Shown here: positions 26,524 through 35,333 of the stretch, one piece after another | Layout: the number at the start of each line of letters is the position of its first letter | Position numbering within the stretch: position 1 is the first letter of the stretch | NCBI RefSeq assembly: GCF_029714305.1 | Contig: NZ_CP121647.1 | Span: forward strand, 3,182,501 to 3,246,500 | Length of the DNA: 64,000 bases | Source: Bradyrhizobium sp. CB3481 | Lineage (GTDB): Bacteria; Pseudomonadota; Alphaproteobacteria; Rhizobiales; Xanthobacteraceae | Reading direction: 5' to 3' | Notes under the pieces: model-generated | The model's database searches: none | Told to the model about the DNA's origin: nothing | What the model saw: only the letters and a program-made list of their open reading frames with translations | Made by a program: the position numbers and the translations under genes

Positions 26524-26599
26524 CGTCATTCCGGGGCGCGCAGCGAACCCGGAATCTCGAGATTCCGGGTCTGGTCCTGCGGACCATCCCGGAATGACG
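26524..26599. repeat. Palindromic repeat, 'gtcattccgggg...ctcgag...ggaatgac' family
   Basis: cgtcattccgggg..gaacccggaatctcgagattccgggtc..ccggaatgacg, with ctcgag at the symmetry centre. Copies at 36085-36165, 43297-43395 and 45427-45507. This one lies inside the Anbu-associated operon, between the transglutaminase and alpha-E genes. Confidence 0.85.
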
Positions 26600-26602
26600 A
26601 CT

Positions 26603-27547
26603 TCAAATCAAATACTGCCTGGTGATGATCTCACCCAGCCGCGAATTGTCGGCGATAAACTCCTGGATGAATTCATGCACGCCGTGCTGGAAGATATCGT
26701 CCATATGGCTGTGTTCAAGCCGGTTACGCACGCCGCGGGCATGGCGCTGGGACGGGCCCTGGCGGCCATAGGCGACGCCGATCTGGTCGAGATTGCGCAC
26801 GAGGTTGCTGTAGCAGCTCGCCAGCGAGCGCGGCAGCGTGTCGTTGAGGATCAGGAGATCGGCGATCAGCCACGGCTTCAGCGTCTCGCGGTAGACCCAG
26901 TGATAGGCGGTCGTTGCCGACACCGATCGCAGGATCGAGGTCCACTGGTAATAATCCAGGGGGCCGCCGACATGCTCCTCCTCGGGCAGCAGCACATGGT
27001 ATTTCACGTCGAGAATGCGGGCGGTGTTGTCGGCGCGCTCCAGATGCACGCCCAGCCGCGAAAACCAGTAGGCGTCGTTGCGCAGCATGGTGCGGTAGGC
27101 CGAGCCGTCGAAGCGCAGCGAGGTCTCCTGCACGAAACGGAGAAACCGCGCCAGTTCCTCGCGGCTCGAGGTGCCCTTGCCCCAGACCTCCTGCAATTCG
27201 ATCCAGGCCGAGTTGATGGTGTCCCACATCTCGCTCGTTAGCGCGGTACGGACCGAGCGCGAGTTCAGCCGCGCCGCCTCGATGCAGTTCTTGATCGAGG
27301 ATGGATTGGACGGCGAGAACGCCAGGTATTCGACGACGTTCTGCTCGTTGGCTTCGAGATAGGCTTCGAAGAAGCTCTCGCTGACGCCGGCGGTCAAAAG
27401 CGCCGATTCCCACTCATTGGTCTTGCCGATATAGGCGGCGGGCAGCGCGGTGACGCGCAAGGTCGCGTCTATGGTGCGCGCGATATATTCGGCGCGCTCG
27501 ACATAGCGGGCCAGCCAGTACAGGTTTTCGGCGGTGCGCGACAGCAT
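26603..27547 (-). CDS. Alpha-E domain protein (DUF403)
   Basis: All-helical protein of 314 residues with the family start MLSRTAENLYWLARYVERAE. Conserved His/Glu/Arg helices follow (EMWDTINSAWIELQEVW; HLERADNTARILDVKYH). Its function is unknown; it always accompanies the circularly permuted ATP-grasp. The start at 27547 is two bases after the stop of the ATP-grasp gene, so the two are translationally linked; the longer frame overlaps that gene and is rejected. Confidence 0.92.
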   Translation of the reverse strand: MLSRTAENLYWLARYVERAEYIARTIDATLRVTALPAAYIGKTNEWESALLTAGVSESFFEAYLEANEQNVVEYLAFSPSNPSSIKNCIEAARLNSRSVRTALTSEMWDTINSAWIELQEVWGKGTSSREELARFLRFVQETSLRFDGSAYRTMLRNDAYWFSRLGVHLERADNTARILDVKYHVLLPEEEHVGGPLDYYQWTSILRSVSATTAYHWVYRETLKPWLIADLLILNDTLPRSLASCYSNLVRNLDQIGVAYGRQGPSQRHARGVRNRLEHSHMDDIFQHGVHEFIQEFIADNSRLGEIITRQYLI

Positions 27548-27549
27548 CT

Positions 27550-28968
27550 CTATTCGTCCAGTATCCAGGTGTCCTTGGTGCCGCCGCCCTGGCTGGAATT
27601 GACCACCAGTGAGCCTTCCTTCAGCGCCACCCGCGTCAGCCCGCCCGGCACGATGGTGACGTGCTTGCTCCCCGTCAGCACGAACGGCCGCAGGTCGACA
27701 TGGCGAGGCGCGAGGCCGGAAGCGGTGCAGGTCGGGCAAGTCGAGAGCGCCAGCGTCGGCTGGGCGATAAAGCCTTCCGGCTCGCGCTTGAGCTTGTCGC
27801 GGAACGCCTCGATCGTCGCCTTGGTCGCGGCGGGGCCGATCAGCATGCCGTAGCCGCCGGAGCCGTGCACTTCCTTGACGACCAGCTCGTCCAGATTGTC
27901 GAGCACGTAGGCGAGATCCTTCGGCTCGCGGCAGCGCCAGGTCGGCACGTTCTTCAGGATCGGCTCCTCGCCGAGATAGAATTTTACGATATCAGGCATA
28001 TAGGAATAGATCGCCTTGTCGTCGGCGATCCCGGTGCCGACCGCGTTCGCCAGCGTGATGTTGCCGGCGGCATAGGCCGACATCAGGCCGGGAACGCCGA
28101 GCGTCGAATCCGGCCGGAAGGTCAGGGGATCGAGGAAATCGTCATCGACGCGGCGGTAGATCACGTCGACGCGCTTCAGCCCTTCGGTGGTGCGCATGAA
28201 CACCTCGTCGCTCTTGACGATGAGGTCTCGCCCCTCGACCAGCTCGATGCCGAGCTTGTCGGCGAGGAAGGAGTGTTCGTAATATGCGGAGTTGTAGATG
28301 CCGGGCGTCATCAGCGCGACCGTCGGCTCCGCCGAGGCGGAGAGCGGCGCCACCGAGCGCAGCGCGGCGAGCAGCTCATCCGGATAGCGCTCCACCGGCG
28401 CGACGCGGTGGCGGGCGAACAGGTCCGGAAACAGCCGCATCATGATTTCGCGGTTTTCCAGCATGTAGGACACGCCGGAAGGCGTGCGTGCATTGTCCTC
28501 CAGCACGATGAAATTCTCGGCGTCGACCCGGACGATGTCGATGCCGGCGATGTGCACGTAGACATCGTGCGGCACGCTCTGGCCGTTCATCTCGGGACGG
28601 AAGACCGGGTTCTGGAAGATCAGGTCGTCGGGAATGATGTTGGCGCGCAGGATGTCGCGGCCGTGATAGATGTCGCGCAGGAACATGTTGAGCGCGCGGA
28701 CCCGCTGCTTCAGGCCCCTTTCCAGCACCGTCCATTCCTTGCCCGACATGATCCGCGGGATCACGTCGAACGGGATCAGCCGTTCCTGGGCTTCGGCGTC
28801 GCCATAGACGGCAAAGGTGATGCCGATCCGGCGGAACAAGAGTTCCGCTTCCTGGCGGCGATATTCCAGCGCCTCCGGCGGCGTCTCCTTTAGCCAGCGG
28901 GAGAGCTCCTGATAGGCGGGGCGGAGGTCACCGCCGGGCCCGTTCATTTCATCAAAGGCTACTGCCAT
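27550..28968 (-). CDS. Circularly permuted ATP-grasp type 2 protein (DUF404/407)
   Basis: Predicted peptide ligase of the ATP-grasp superfamily with its elements in permuted order. The 472-residue protein shows the family segments NMFLRDIYHGRDILRANIIP, VLEDNARTPSGVSYMLENRE, TPGIYNSAYYEHSFLADKLG, LVVKEVHGSGGYGMLIGP and SSQGGGTKDTWILDE at the C-terminus. It is the first gene of the operon with alpha-E and transglutaminase genes. Known context links it to Anbu, here 6 kb away. The product peptide is unknown. Confidence 0.93.
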   Translation of the reverse strand: MAVAFDEMNGPGGDLRPAYQELSRWLKETPPEALEYRRQEAELLFRRIGITFAVYGDAEAQERLIPFDVIPRIMSGKEWTVLERGLKQRVRALNMFLRDIYHGRDILRANIIPDDLIFQNPVFRPEMNGQSVPHDVYVHIAGIDIVRVDAENFIVLEDNARTPSGVSYMLENREIMMRLFPDLFARHRVAPVERYPDELLAALRSVAPLSASAEPTVALMTPGIYNSAYYEHSFLADKLGIELVEGRDLIVKSDEVFMRTTEGLKRVDVIYRRVDDDFLDPLTFRPDSTLGVPGLMSAYAAGNITLANAVGTGIADDKAIYSYMPDIVKFYLGEEPILKNVPTWRCREPKDLAYVLDNLDELVVKEVHGSGGYGMLIGPAATKATIEAFRDKLKREPEGFIAQPTLALSTCPTCTASGLAPRHVDLRPFVLTGSKHVTIVPGGLTRVALKEGSLVVNSSQGGGTKDTWILDE

Positions 28969-29188
28969 AAATCCTGACTATCCCCCGAAGCCATGCGGCA
29001 CAGTGCATGACTTCACGGGATGGTAGCAAGGCTCGGGCCAGCGCGATATGCATTGGCCAGCGGCATTTCGTGGGGGTAGCCGGCCGCGCTGCCCTAAAAA
29101 AGGGCTGCCGGGTGCTTATTTCGGCAGCAAAGCCCCGTGACTTCAATGCGTTGCTTGCGCAAAGTACCGGGAGAGGTGGGGAAAAGTC

Positions 29189-29926
29189 ATGAGCGAGATC
29201 GTCACGGCGGGTATTCTGGTCATTGGCGACGAGATCCTGTCCGGCCGGACCAAGGACAAGAATATCGGCTTCATCGCCGAATACCTGACCAATATCGGCA
29301 TCGACCTTAGGGAAGTCCGCATCGTCGCCGACGACGAGAGCGATATTGTCGACGCTCTTAATGCACTGCGGAAGCGCTACACCTACGTCTTTACCACCGG
29401 CGGCATCGGGCCGACTCATGACGACATTACCGCCGACAGCGTCGCCAAGGCGTTCGGCGTTCCGATCGACCATCACCCCGAGGTGGTGGCGCGCTTCCGT
29501 GAGCGCTGGAGCGAGCAAGATCTGAACGAGGCGCGGCTGCGGATGGCCCGGGTGCCCGACGGCGCCGAGCTGATCCAGAGCGCCACCATCCTGGCGCCCG
29601 GCTTCAAGCTCGGCAACGTCATCGTGATGGCCGGCATCCCCTCGATCATGCAGGCGATGATGGACATCGTCGCGCCCAAGCTGAAGTCCGGCGTGCGGAT
29701 GCTCTCGGATTCGGTCCGTGCCAATGCGCGGGAAGGCGACATCGGCGGGCCGCTGCGGGAGATCGCGATCGCCCATCCCGACACCATCATCGGCAGCTAT
29801 CCGTTCATGGACGAGGACAAGAAGCCCAACACCAACCTCGTCGTCCGCTCGCGCGACCCCGAAAAGCTCAACGCCGCAATGGCCGCGGTGAAGGAAATGC
29901 TGGCGGGATTGAACGTGGCGCGCTAG
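29189..29926 (+). CDS. CinA N-terminal / molybdopterin-binding (MoCF) domain protein
   Basis: This 245-residue protein consists of a MoaB/Mog-like domain: TAGILVIGDEILSGRTKDKN, FTTGGIGPTHDDITADSVAK. It has no C-terminal nicotinamide-nucleotide amidase domain, so it corresponds to the short CinA-like proteins seen in alphaproteobacteria. The domain binds a molybdopterin-like or ADP-ribose-like ligand. The role is not established; ADP-ribose pyrophosphatase activity is known for full CinA proteins. GAGAGG lies before the ATG. Confidence 0.85.
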   Translation: MSEIVTAGILVIGDEILSGRTKDKNIGFIAEYLTNIGIDLREVRIVADDESDIVDALNALRKRYTYVFTTGGIGPTHDDITADSVAKAFGVPIDHHPEVVARFRERWSEQDLNEARLRMARVPDGAELIQSATILAPGFKLGNVIVMAGIPSIMQAMMDIVAPKLKSGVRMLSDSVRANAREGDIGGPLREIAIAHPDTIIGSYPFMDEDKKPNTNLVVRSRDPEKLNAAMAAVKEMLAGLNVAR

Positions 29927-29973
29927 TGCACGATGATTTTTTGGTTGGATGAGTTTAGCCGCAGGCGCGCTTC

Positions 29974-30090
29974 ACCTCTCCCGCTTGCGGGGAGGTCGGC
30001 GCGAAGCGCCGGGTGGGGGCTCTCTCCACTCGGGCAGTATCGCCTGCGGAGACACCCCCACCCCAACCCTCCCCCGCAAGCGGGAGAGGG
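29974..30090. repeat. Palindromic repeat, 'cctctcccgcttgcgggg' family (copy 1)
   Basis: cctctcccgcttgcggggag at the left is mirrored by cccccgcaagcgggagaggg at the right, with internal GGCGCGAAGCGCC. The second copy (48608-48724) is in the opposite orientation. Confidence 0.85.
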
Positions 30091-30167
30091 AGCGCACCAT
30101 CTCCGCGGCCGCAATCAAATCTAATTTCATGATGCGCTAGCAGGCCGGCAAGACGAGGCGAACCAAG

Positions 30168-30686
30168 ATGGCAGACAACAATTCCGAACCGAACGCCGAG
30201 GCGCGGGCCGGCCGGCCCTTTCCGGTCTCCTGGGATCAGTTTCACCGGGACTGCCGGGCGCTGACCTGGCGGCTCAACGAGGTCGGGCCGTTTCATGCTG
30301 TTATCGCGATCACCCGCGGCGGGCTTGTGCCGGCCGCGATCGTGGCGCGCGAACTCGGCCTGCGCGTGATCGATACCGTCTGCATTGCGAGCTACGACCA
30401 CACCAGCCAGGGCGACCTGCAGGTGCTCAAGGGCGTATCTGCCGACGTCGCCAGGCTCGGCGGCGGCACCGGCAAGGGGCTGTTGATCGTCGACGACCTC
30501 GTCGATACCGGCGCGACCGGGCGGATGGTGCGCCAGATGCTGCCCGACGCGCATTTCGCCACTGTCTACGCCAAGCCAAAGGGCAAGCCGCTGGTCGATA
30601 CGTTTATTACCGAAGTGTCGCAGGATACCTGGATCCATTTTCCCTGGGACACCGCGCTGTCGTACCAGCCGCCGATCCGGTCGTGA
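30168..30686 (+). CDS. gpt: Xanthine(-guanine) phosphoribosyltransferase
   Basis: Purine salvage enzyme that joins xanthine, guanine or hypoxanthine to PRPP. The 172-residue protein carries the PRPP-binding motif [14 protein letters not shown] (105-118) and the flexible-loop region around [20 protein letters not shown]. The C-terminal WIHFPWD is typical of Gpt. It is flanked by two repeat regions and probably transcribed alone. Confidence 0.93.
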   Translation: MADNNSEPNAEARAGRPFPVSWDQFHRDCRALTWRLNEVGPFHAVIAITRGGLVPAAIVARELGLRVIDTVCIASYDHTSQGDLQVLKGVSADVARLGGGTGKGLLIVDDLVDTGATGRMVRQMLPDAHFATVYAKPKGKPLVDTFITEVSQDTWIHFPWDTALSYQPPIRS

Positions 30687-30691
30687 GCAAG

Positions 30692-30773
30692 GCGAATAGG
30701 GAGTAGCGAATAGCGAGTGGTGAAAGGTACTATTCGCTATTCGCTATTCGCTATTCGCTACTCGCCATTCGCG
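30692..30773. repeat. Tandem 'tattcgc' heptamers with inverted copies
   Basis: The right arm holds four direct tattcgc heptamers from about 30732, followed by variants tactcgc and cattcgc. The left arm holds the complements gcgaata / gcgagta. The region can form a slipped hairpin and is a candidate for copy-number variation. It ends ten bases before the next gene. Confidence 0.75.
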
Positions 30774-30782
30774 TCCCGCCAC

Positions 30783-31403
30783 ATGCCCCTGCAAAACCGC
30801 GTCATCCCCACCGGCGACATCATCGCCACCCCACATCGCGGCCTGTTCACCGGCAACCGCGGCATCATCCACGATCCCGCGACGAAAACCTTGCTGAAAA
30901 AGCGCTGGTCCAGCCCGGCGTGGATCACCTGTCTGTGCGAGTTCAGGGGCTGGCGGCGGCCGGTGATGGGCCGGCGGAGCTGGACTGAGCTGTTCTTTCT
31001 CGATGAGGCCACCGCCTTCGCCGCCGGCCACCGCCCATGCTTCTTCTGCCGCCGCGACGATGCCAACCGCTTTCGCGCCGCCTGGGAAGAGGGCAATGGC
31101 GTGACGGATGTTCGTGCGCGGGAAATGGACGCCGTGCTGCACCGGGAGCGGCTCGAGCGTGGCAGCAAGAGATTGCACCCGTTGCCGGTGCCGGTAGAGA
31201 AGCTGCCTGACGGCGCGATGGTGGTGCGGGGAGACTACAGTTTCCTGATCGTGCAGGGCAGGGCGCTGCAGTGGTCGATGGAGGGTTATCGTAAGGCGGA
31301 CGGCGCGATTGAGGACGCGCTGTTGCTGACGCCGCCTTCAACGCTGCGCGCGTTGGGCGCCGGGTATCGGCCGGTGCTGCATCAGAGCGCGGTCGAAGCT
31401 TAG
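30783..31403 (+). CDS. Conserved hypothetical protein (206 aa) with CxxC
   Basis: The start MPLQNRVIPTGDI at 30783 is chosen because the longer frame (30717) runs through the heptamer repeat. The protein is soluble with a central HRPCFFCRRDDANRF motif; the CFFC pair may bind a metal. A conserved N-terminal stretch, ATPHRGLFTGNRGIIHDP, is followed by several Trp/Arg residues. I recall homologues in many alphaproteobacteria but know no function. Confidence 0.75.
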   Translation: MPLQNRVIPTGDIIATPHRGLFTGNRGIIHDPATKTLLKKRWSSPAWITCLCEFRGWRRPVMGRRSWTELFFLDEATAFAAGHRPCFFCRRDDANRFRAAWEEGNGVTDVRAREMDAVLHRERLERGSKRLHPLPVPVEKLPDGAMVVRGDYSFLIVQGRALQWSMEGYRKADGAIEDALLLTPPSTLRALGAGYRPVLHQSAVEA

Positions 31404-31425
31404 CGTAGCCATCGATGCTCTATCC

Positions 31426-31518
31426 GTCGTCATGCCCGGGCTTGTCCCGGGCATCCACGTCTTCCTTTTCCACAACAGGCAAAGACGTGGATGGCCGGGA
31501 CAAGCCCGGCCATGACGA
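31426..31518. repeat. Palindromic repeat, 'cgtcatgcccgggcttg' family
   Basis: cgtcatgcccgggcttgtcccgg..atccacgtctt and aagacgtggatggccgggacaagcccggccatgacg in shorthand; same family as 13984-14077. It lies between two convergent genes and ends 16 bases from the MetE-like stop. Confidence 0.85.
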
Positions 31519-31534
31519 TGATTGCCGCAGCCGC

Positions 31535-32557
31535 TTAACCCAACTTCTGCCGCGCCAGCTTCGCGCCCGCGCCGAGCGCTATCAGCTTCGCCTCCGCAAT
31601 ATCCCGCCGCATCGGCGCCATGCCGCAATTGGTGGTGGCGACGATATTGCTGAGCGGCACGAATTTCGCGACCGCCTCAATCACCTTCACCACATCCTCG
31701 GCGGTCTCGACCGTATCGCTGGCCACATCAATGACGCCGGCTTGCACGACCTTGCCGGGCAGCAGCGCCAGCAGATCCAGCGGCACCTTCGAATTGCGGC
31801 ACTCGATTGCTACCTGCTGGATCGGGCTTTTCGCGATCGCCGGGAAAATATCCTCGTACTGCCGCCATTCGCTGCCGAGCGTCTGTTTCCAGTCGGTATT
31901 GGCCTTGATGCCGTAGCCGTAGCAGATGTGGACGGCGGTGGTGCAGGTCAGGCCTTCGGCGGCGCGCTCCAGTGCCTTGATGCCCCAGTCGGAGACCTCG
32001 TCCATGAAAACGTTGAAGGCGGGCTCGTCGAACTGGATCACGTCGACGCCGTCGGCCTGCAATGCCTTGGCCTCGGCATTCAGCAGTTCGGCAAAGGCGA
32101 ACGCCATCTTGACCTTGTCGCCGTAATATTTGTCCGCGACGGTGTCGGCGATGGTCATCGGGCCGGGCAGGGTGAATTTAAGCTTGCGCGTGGTGTGGCT
32201 GCGGGCGACCCGGGCTTCATCGGCATGGACGCGGCCCTTCAGCGTCAGCGGCGCCGTCACCTGCGGCACCATCGCCTTGTAGCGATCATTCCGGATGCCC
32301 ATCTCGACCTTGTGGGCGAAATCGATGCCCTCGACCTTCTCCAGGAAGCCATGGACGAAATGCTGGCGGGCCTGCTCGCCCTCGGTGACGATGTCGACGC
32401 CGGCATCCTCCTGCAGCTTTACCGCCAGCATGGTGGCGTCGCGCTTGGCGCGGGCCAATTCGTCGCCCTTCGATTTCCAGGGCGCCCACAGCATGTTGGG
32501 CTCGGCCAGCCATTCCGGCTTCGGCAGCGAGCCTGCGATCGTGGTTGGAAACAGCAT
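31535..32557 (-). CDS. MetE C-terminal-like, cobalamin-independent methionine synthase II family
   Basis: This 340-residue protein is a single barrel like the C-terminal half of MetE. Zinc-type ligands can be seen: HICYGYG, VAIECRNS and VATTNCGMAP. It begins MLFPTTIAGSLPKPEWLAEP, the usual opening of the short archaeal/alphaproteobacterial group. The start at 32557 follows GGGAGG. Short MetE-like proteins use methyl donors other than folate in some organisms, and several are of unknown activity, so methionine synthesis is likely but not certain. No B12 or SAM riboswitch is seen upstream. Confidence 0.85.
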   Translation of the reverse strand: MLFPTTIAGSLPKPEWLAEPNMLWAPWKSKGDELARAKRDATMLAVKLQEDAGVDIVTEGEQARQHFVHGFLEKVEGIDFAHKVEMGIRNDRYKAMVPQVTAPLTLKGRVHADEARVARSHTTRKLKFTLPGPMTIADTVADKYYGDKVKMAFAFAELLNAEAKALQADGVDVIQFDEPAFNVFMDEVSDWGIKALERAAEGLTCTTAVHICYGYGIKANTDWKQTLGSEWRQYEDIFPAIAKSPIQQVAIECRNSKVPLDLLALLPGKVVQAGVIDVASDTVETAEDVVKVIEAVAKFVPLSNIVATTNCGMAPMRRDIAEAKLIALGAGAKLARQKLG

Positions 32558-32676
32558 GGGAGCCTCCCGTTCAGTTCTGATTGAGCGCCTGTCTGCCATG
32601 TCTTAGGATCGAGGTACAGAACAACAAAAGTCGCCGCCCTGGGGAATATTCTCCGTGACCGGCAGCTAGGGGAGCC

Positions 32677-33378
32677 ATGATCGACCTGCATTACGCGCCG
32701 ACGCCGAATGGCTGGAAGATCGCGATCATGCTGGAGGAACTTGGGCTTCCCTATCGGGTCATTCCGGTCAACATCCGCGCCGGCGAGCAGTTCAGGCCGG
32801 AATTTTTGGCGATCAGCCCGAATAACCGGATTCCGGCCATCGTGGACCGCGAGCCCGCCGACGGCGGTGAGCCGATCTCCATATTCGAGACCGGGGCGAT
32901 CCTGATCTATCTCGCCGACAAGACCGGGCGCTTCCTGCCGACGGAAACGCGGGCGCGGTCCCGCGTCATGGAATGGCTGATGTGGCAGATGAGTGGGCTG
33001 GGGCCCATGCTCGGCCAGCACGGCCATTTTGCGCTCTATGCGGCGGAAAAGATCCCCTATGCGATCGAGCGCTACCGCGATGAGGCGGCACGGCTCTACG
33101 GCGTGCTCGACCGCCAGCTCGGCAAGACCGGCGCCTATGTCGCCGGCGATTACTCGATCGCCGACATCGCCTGCTTCCCATGGACCATGACCCACAAGGC
33201 GCAGGGCTTTACGCTCGACGATTACCCGAACGTCAAGCGCTGGTACGCCGAGGTCCGCGCCCGGCCGCAGATGCAGGCGGGGCTGGCAATTGGCAAGTTC
33301 GTCAAGGAGCCGTTCGACGAGGAAGCGCGGCGGAATATGTTTGGGGCGCGAGCGAAGGAGCTGGCGGAGAGGAAGTGA
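32677..33378 (+). CDS. Glutathione S-transferase family protein (Nu/YfcG-like)
   Basis: This 233-residue protein has the thioredoxin-like N-terminal domain (MIDLHYAPTPNGWKIAIMLE, with TPNGWK at the glutathione site), NNRIPAIVD with the cis-Pro, and FETGAILIYLADK. An all-helical C-terminal domain follows (SIADIACFPWT). The TPNGxK motif marks the YfcG/YghU (Nu-class) group, which favours disulfide-bond reductase and peroxide reactions. It is followed by an HCCA-isomerase-like gene, another GST-related fold. Confidence 0.9.
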   Translation: MIDLHYAPTPNGWKIAIMLEELGLPYRVIPVNIRAGEQFRPEFLAISPNNRIPAIVDREPADGGEPISIFETGAILIYLADKTGRFLPTETRARSRVMEWLMWQMSGLGPMLGQHGHFALYAAEKIPYAIERYRDEAARLYGVLDRQLGKTGAYVAGDYSIADIACFPWTMTHKAQGFTLDDYPNVKRWYAEVRARPQMQAGLAIGKFVKEPFDEEARRNMFGARAKELAERK

Positions 33379-33388
33379 CACTCTATCC

Positions 33389-33487
33389 CCTCATGGTGAG
33401 GAGCGCAGAACGCGCGTCTCGAACCATGAGGCCACAGACGGGCCTGCATCCTTCGAGACGCCGCTGCGCGGCTCCTCAGGACGAGGG
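33389..33487. repeat. Palindromic repeat, 'ctcatggtgagga' family (copy 2)
   Basis: cctcatggtgaggagcgc..ctcgaaccatgagg..catccttcgagacgc..gctcctcaggacgaggg; same family as 11-174. Confidence 0.75.
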
Positions 33488-33510
33488 TCAACAACAAAAG
33501 GAAAACACCC

Positions 33511-34122
33511 ATGCTCGAATTCTTCTTCGACTGTTCCAGTCCCTGGACCTATCTCGCCTTCCACAACATCCAGCCGCTCGCAAAAGAGCTCGGCGTCGAG
33601 ATCAACTGGCGGCCGATCCTGGTTGGCGGCATCTTCAACACAGTGAACCCCAGCGTCTACGCCGCGCGAGAGACGCCGGTGCCGCTCAAGGCGCGCTACA
33701 TGAAGAAGGACCTCGCCGACTGGGCGCGTTCCGCTGGGCTCACGATCAAGATGCCGCCGACGGTGTTTCCGGTGAACAGCGTCAAGGCGATGCGCGGCTG
33801 CATCTGGCTCGGCAACAAGGACATGGTGCCGTTCGCGCGCGCGGTGTTCGAGACTTATTGGGGCGACGACAAGGACATCTCGCAGGACTCCGTGTTGACG
33901 GAGATCTGCAAGAAGGTCGGCATCGACCATGTGAAGTTTTTCGAGGGTATCGGCCAGCAGGCGATCAAGGATCAGCTCAAGGCTAATACCGATGAGGTGA
34001 TGGCGCGCGGCGGATTCGGGTCGCCGACCATCTTCGTCGGCAAGACCGACATGTATTTCGGCAATGACCGCATGCCCTTGATCCGCGAGGCGCTCGAGCG
34101 GCTGAAGGTGCAGGCCGCCTGA
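33511..34122 (+). CDS. 2-hydroxychromene-2-carboxylate isomerase / DsbA-like family
   Basis: The 203-residue protein has the kappa-GST/DsbA fold. The N-terminal motif MLEFFFDCSSPWTYLAFHNI places Ser-Pro where the glutathione-using isomerases keep it, not the CxxC of oxidoreductases. The later GSPTIFVGKTDMYFGNDR carries the cis-Pro and substrate loop. In naphthalene degradation such enzymes isomerise HCCA with glutathione; here the neighbours are a GST and a quinone oxidoreductase, suggesting a detoxification set. Its stop overlaps the next start (TGATG at 34120-34124), so translation is coupled. Confidence 0.88.
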   Translation: MLEFFFDCSSPWTYLAFHNIQPLAKELGVEINWRPILVGGIFNTVNPSVYAARETPVPLKARYMKKDLADWARSAGLTIKMPPTVFPVNSVKAMRGCIWLGNKDMVPFARAVFETYWGDDKDISQDSVLTEICKKVGIDHVKFFEGIGQQAIKDQLKANTDEVMARGGFGSPTIFVGKTDMYFGNDRMPLIREALERLKVQAA

Positions 34123-35096
34123 TGCCGCGCGCCGTCGTCTGCCGCGAGCTCGGGCCGCCCGAGAATCTGCGCCTGGAAACATTTGCACCCGCGCCGCTGG
34201 CGCCCGGGCAGGTGCGCGTCGCCATTCGGGCCGCCGGGCTGAATTTCCCCGACGTGCTGATGGTGGCGGGCGAATATCAGCTCAAGCCGCCGCTGCCGTT
34301 CACCCCGGGCATGGAGGCCGCGGGTGATATTGTCGAGGTCCACGCGGCGGAAGGTGTCGCCGTGGGCGACCGCGTGATCGTCAGGATGCGGCACGGCGCC
34401 TATTGCGACGAGGCCGTCGCCACGCCCTCGCAGCTCACCAAACTGCCCTCGACCTTCGACTATGCCGAGGGCGCGACATTCCTGGCCGGCCACGGCACGG
34501 CGTATCATGCGCTGATCGACCGCGGGCAGCTGCGGGCCGGCGAGGTGCTGCTGGTGCATGGCGCCGGCGGCGGCGTCGGGCTCGCCGCCGTCGAGATCGG
34601 CAAGATGCTGGGGGCGACCGTCATCGCCACGGCCTCAAGCGACGAGAAGCTGGCGATTGCCAAAGCGAGGGGCGCCGACCATCTCGTCCGCTACGATCGT
34701 GAGCCATTCCGCGATGCCGTCAAGCGCATCACAGATGGGCGAGGCGTCGACGTCGTGTTCGATCCGGTCGGTGGCGAAGTATTCGAAAACTCGATGCGCT
34801 GCATCAACTGGGGCGCGCGGCTTCTGATCATCGGCTTCACCGGCGGCATCGGCCTTGCGAAGACGAATCTGTTGATGATCAAGGGCGCGAGCGTGCTCGG
34901 CGTCCGCGCCGGCGAGGCGGTGCGGCGAAACCCCGCGCTCGGCGAGGTCAGGATCAAGGCGCTGACGGAATGGGCGGAAGCCGGAAAGATCCGCCCCAAC
35001 GTCTCGCACCGCCTGCCGCTGGAAGACTACGCCCAGGCGATGCGGCTGTTGATCGAGCGCAAGGCGATCGGTCGGGTGGCGCTGGTGATGGGGTGA
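34122..35096 (+). CDS. NADPH:quinone oxidoreductase-like MDR protein
   Basis: Zinc-free medium-chain dehydrogenase of 324 residues. It starts MPRAVVCRELGPPENLRL, has the GroES-like N-terminal domain (FPDVLMVAGEYQLKPPLPFT) and the nucleotide-binding motif VHGAGGGVGLAAVEIGKMLG. NADPH preference is suggested by the family. It overlaps the preceding isomerase gene by one base pair and is the last gene of that unit, ending just before a cluster of palindromic repeats. Confidence 0.92.
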   Translation: MPRAVVCRELGPPENLRLETFAPAPLAPGQVRVAIRAAGLNFPDVLMVAGEYQLKPPLPFTPGMEAAGDIVEVHAAEGVAVGDRVIVRMRHGAYCDEAVATPSQLTKLPSTFDYAEGATFLAGHGTAYHALIDRGQLRAGEVLLVHGAGGGVGLAAVEIGKMLGATVIATASSDEKLAIAKARGADHLVRYDREPFRDAVKRITDGRGVDVVFDPVGGEVFENSMRCINWGARLLIIGFTGGIGLAKTNLLMIKGASVLGVRAGEAVRRNPALGEVRIKALTEWAEAGKIRPNVSHRLPLEDYAQAMRLLIERKAIGRVALVMG

Positions 35097-35103
35097 CTCT
35101 CTC

Positions 35104-35239
35104 CGTCGTCCCCGCGAAGGCGGGGACCCATACCGCGTGATCTACCGAGAAGGCAAACTGGCGGACGTCCGTCGCAAAACTAAAGCCGGTGGGTATGGGT
35201 CCCGGCTCGCGCTCGCGTTGCTCGCTTGGCCGGGACGAC
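35104..35239. repeat. Palindromic repeat, 'cgtcgtccccgcgaaggcggggaccc' family
   Basis: cgtcgtccccgcgaagg..gggacccatac at the left and gtatgggtcccggc..ggccgggacgac at the right. It sits at the head of a 315-base region made almost wholly of three adjoining repeats. Confidence 0.7.
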
Positions 35240-35250
35240 AGCGCTGACAT

Positions 35251-35328
35251 CGTGGGCAAAGCGAAGCGTGCCCGTTGTCGCCGCAAAAGAGGTGGGCACG
35301 TCGCTTGCGCTCCTCTGCCCACCCTACG
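35251..35328. repeat. Palindromic repeat, 'gtgggcaaagcgaagcgtgccc' family
   Basis: GTGGGCAAAGCGAAGCGTGC at the left and TGCGCTCCTCTGCCCACC at the right; same family as 5073-5200. Confidence 0.75.
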
Positions 35329-35333
35329 ATGAC

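Noticed and set aside
27548..27739. N-terminal extension of the alpha-E protein
   Set aside because: It lies inside the ATP-grasp gene in another frame; the family start MLSRTAENLYW is at 27547.
30692..30773. CRISPR array
   Set aside because: The heptamers are contiguous with no unique spacers, and no cas genes are present.
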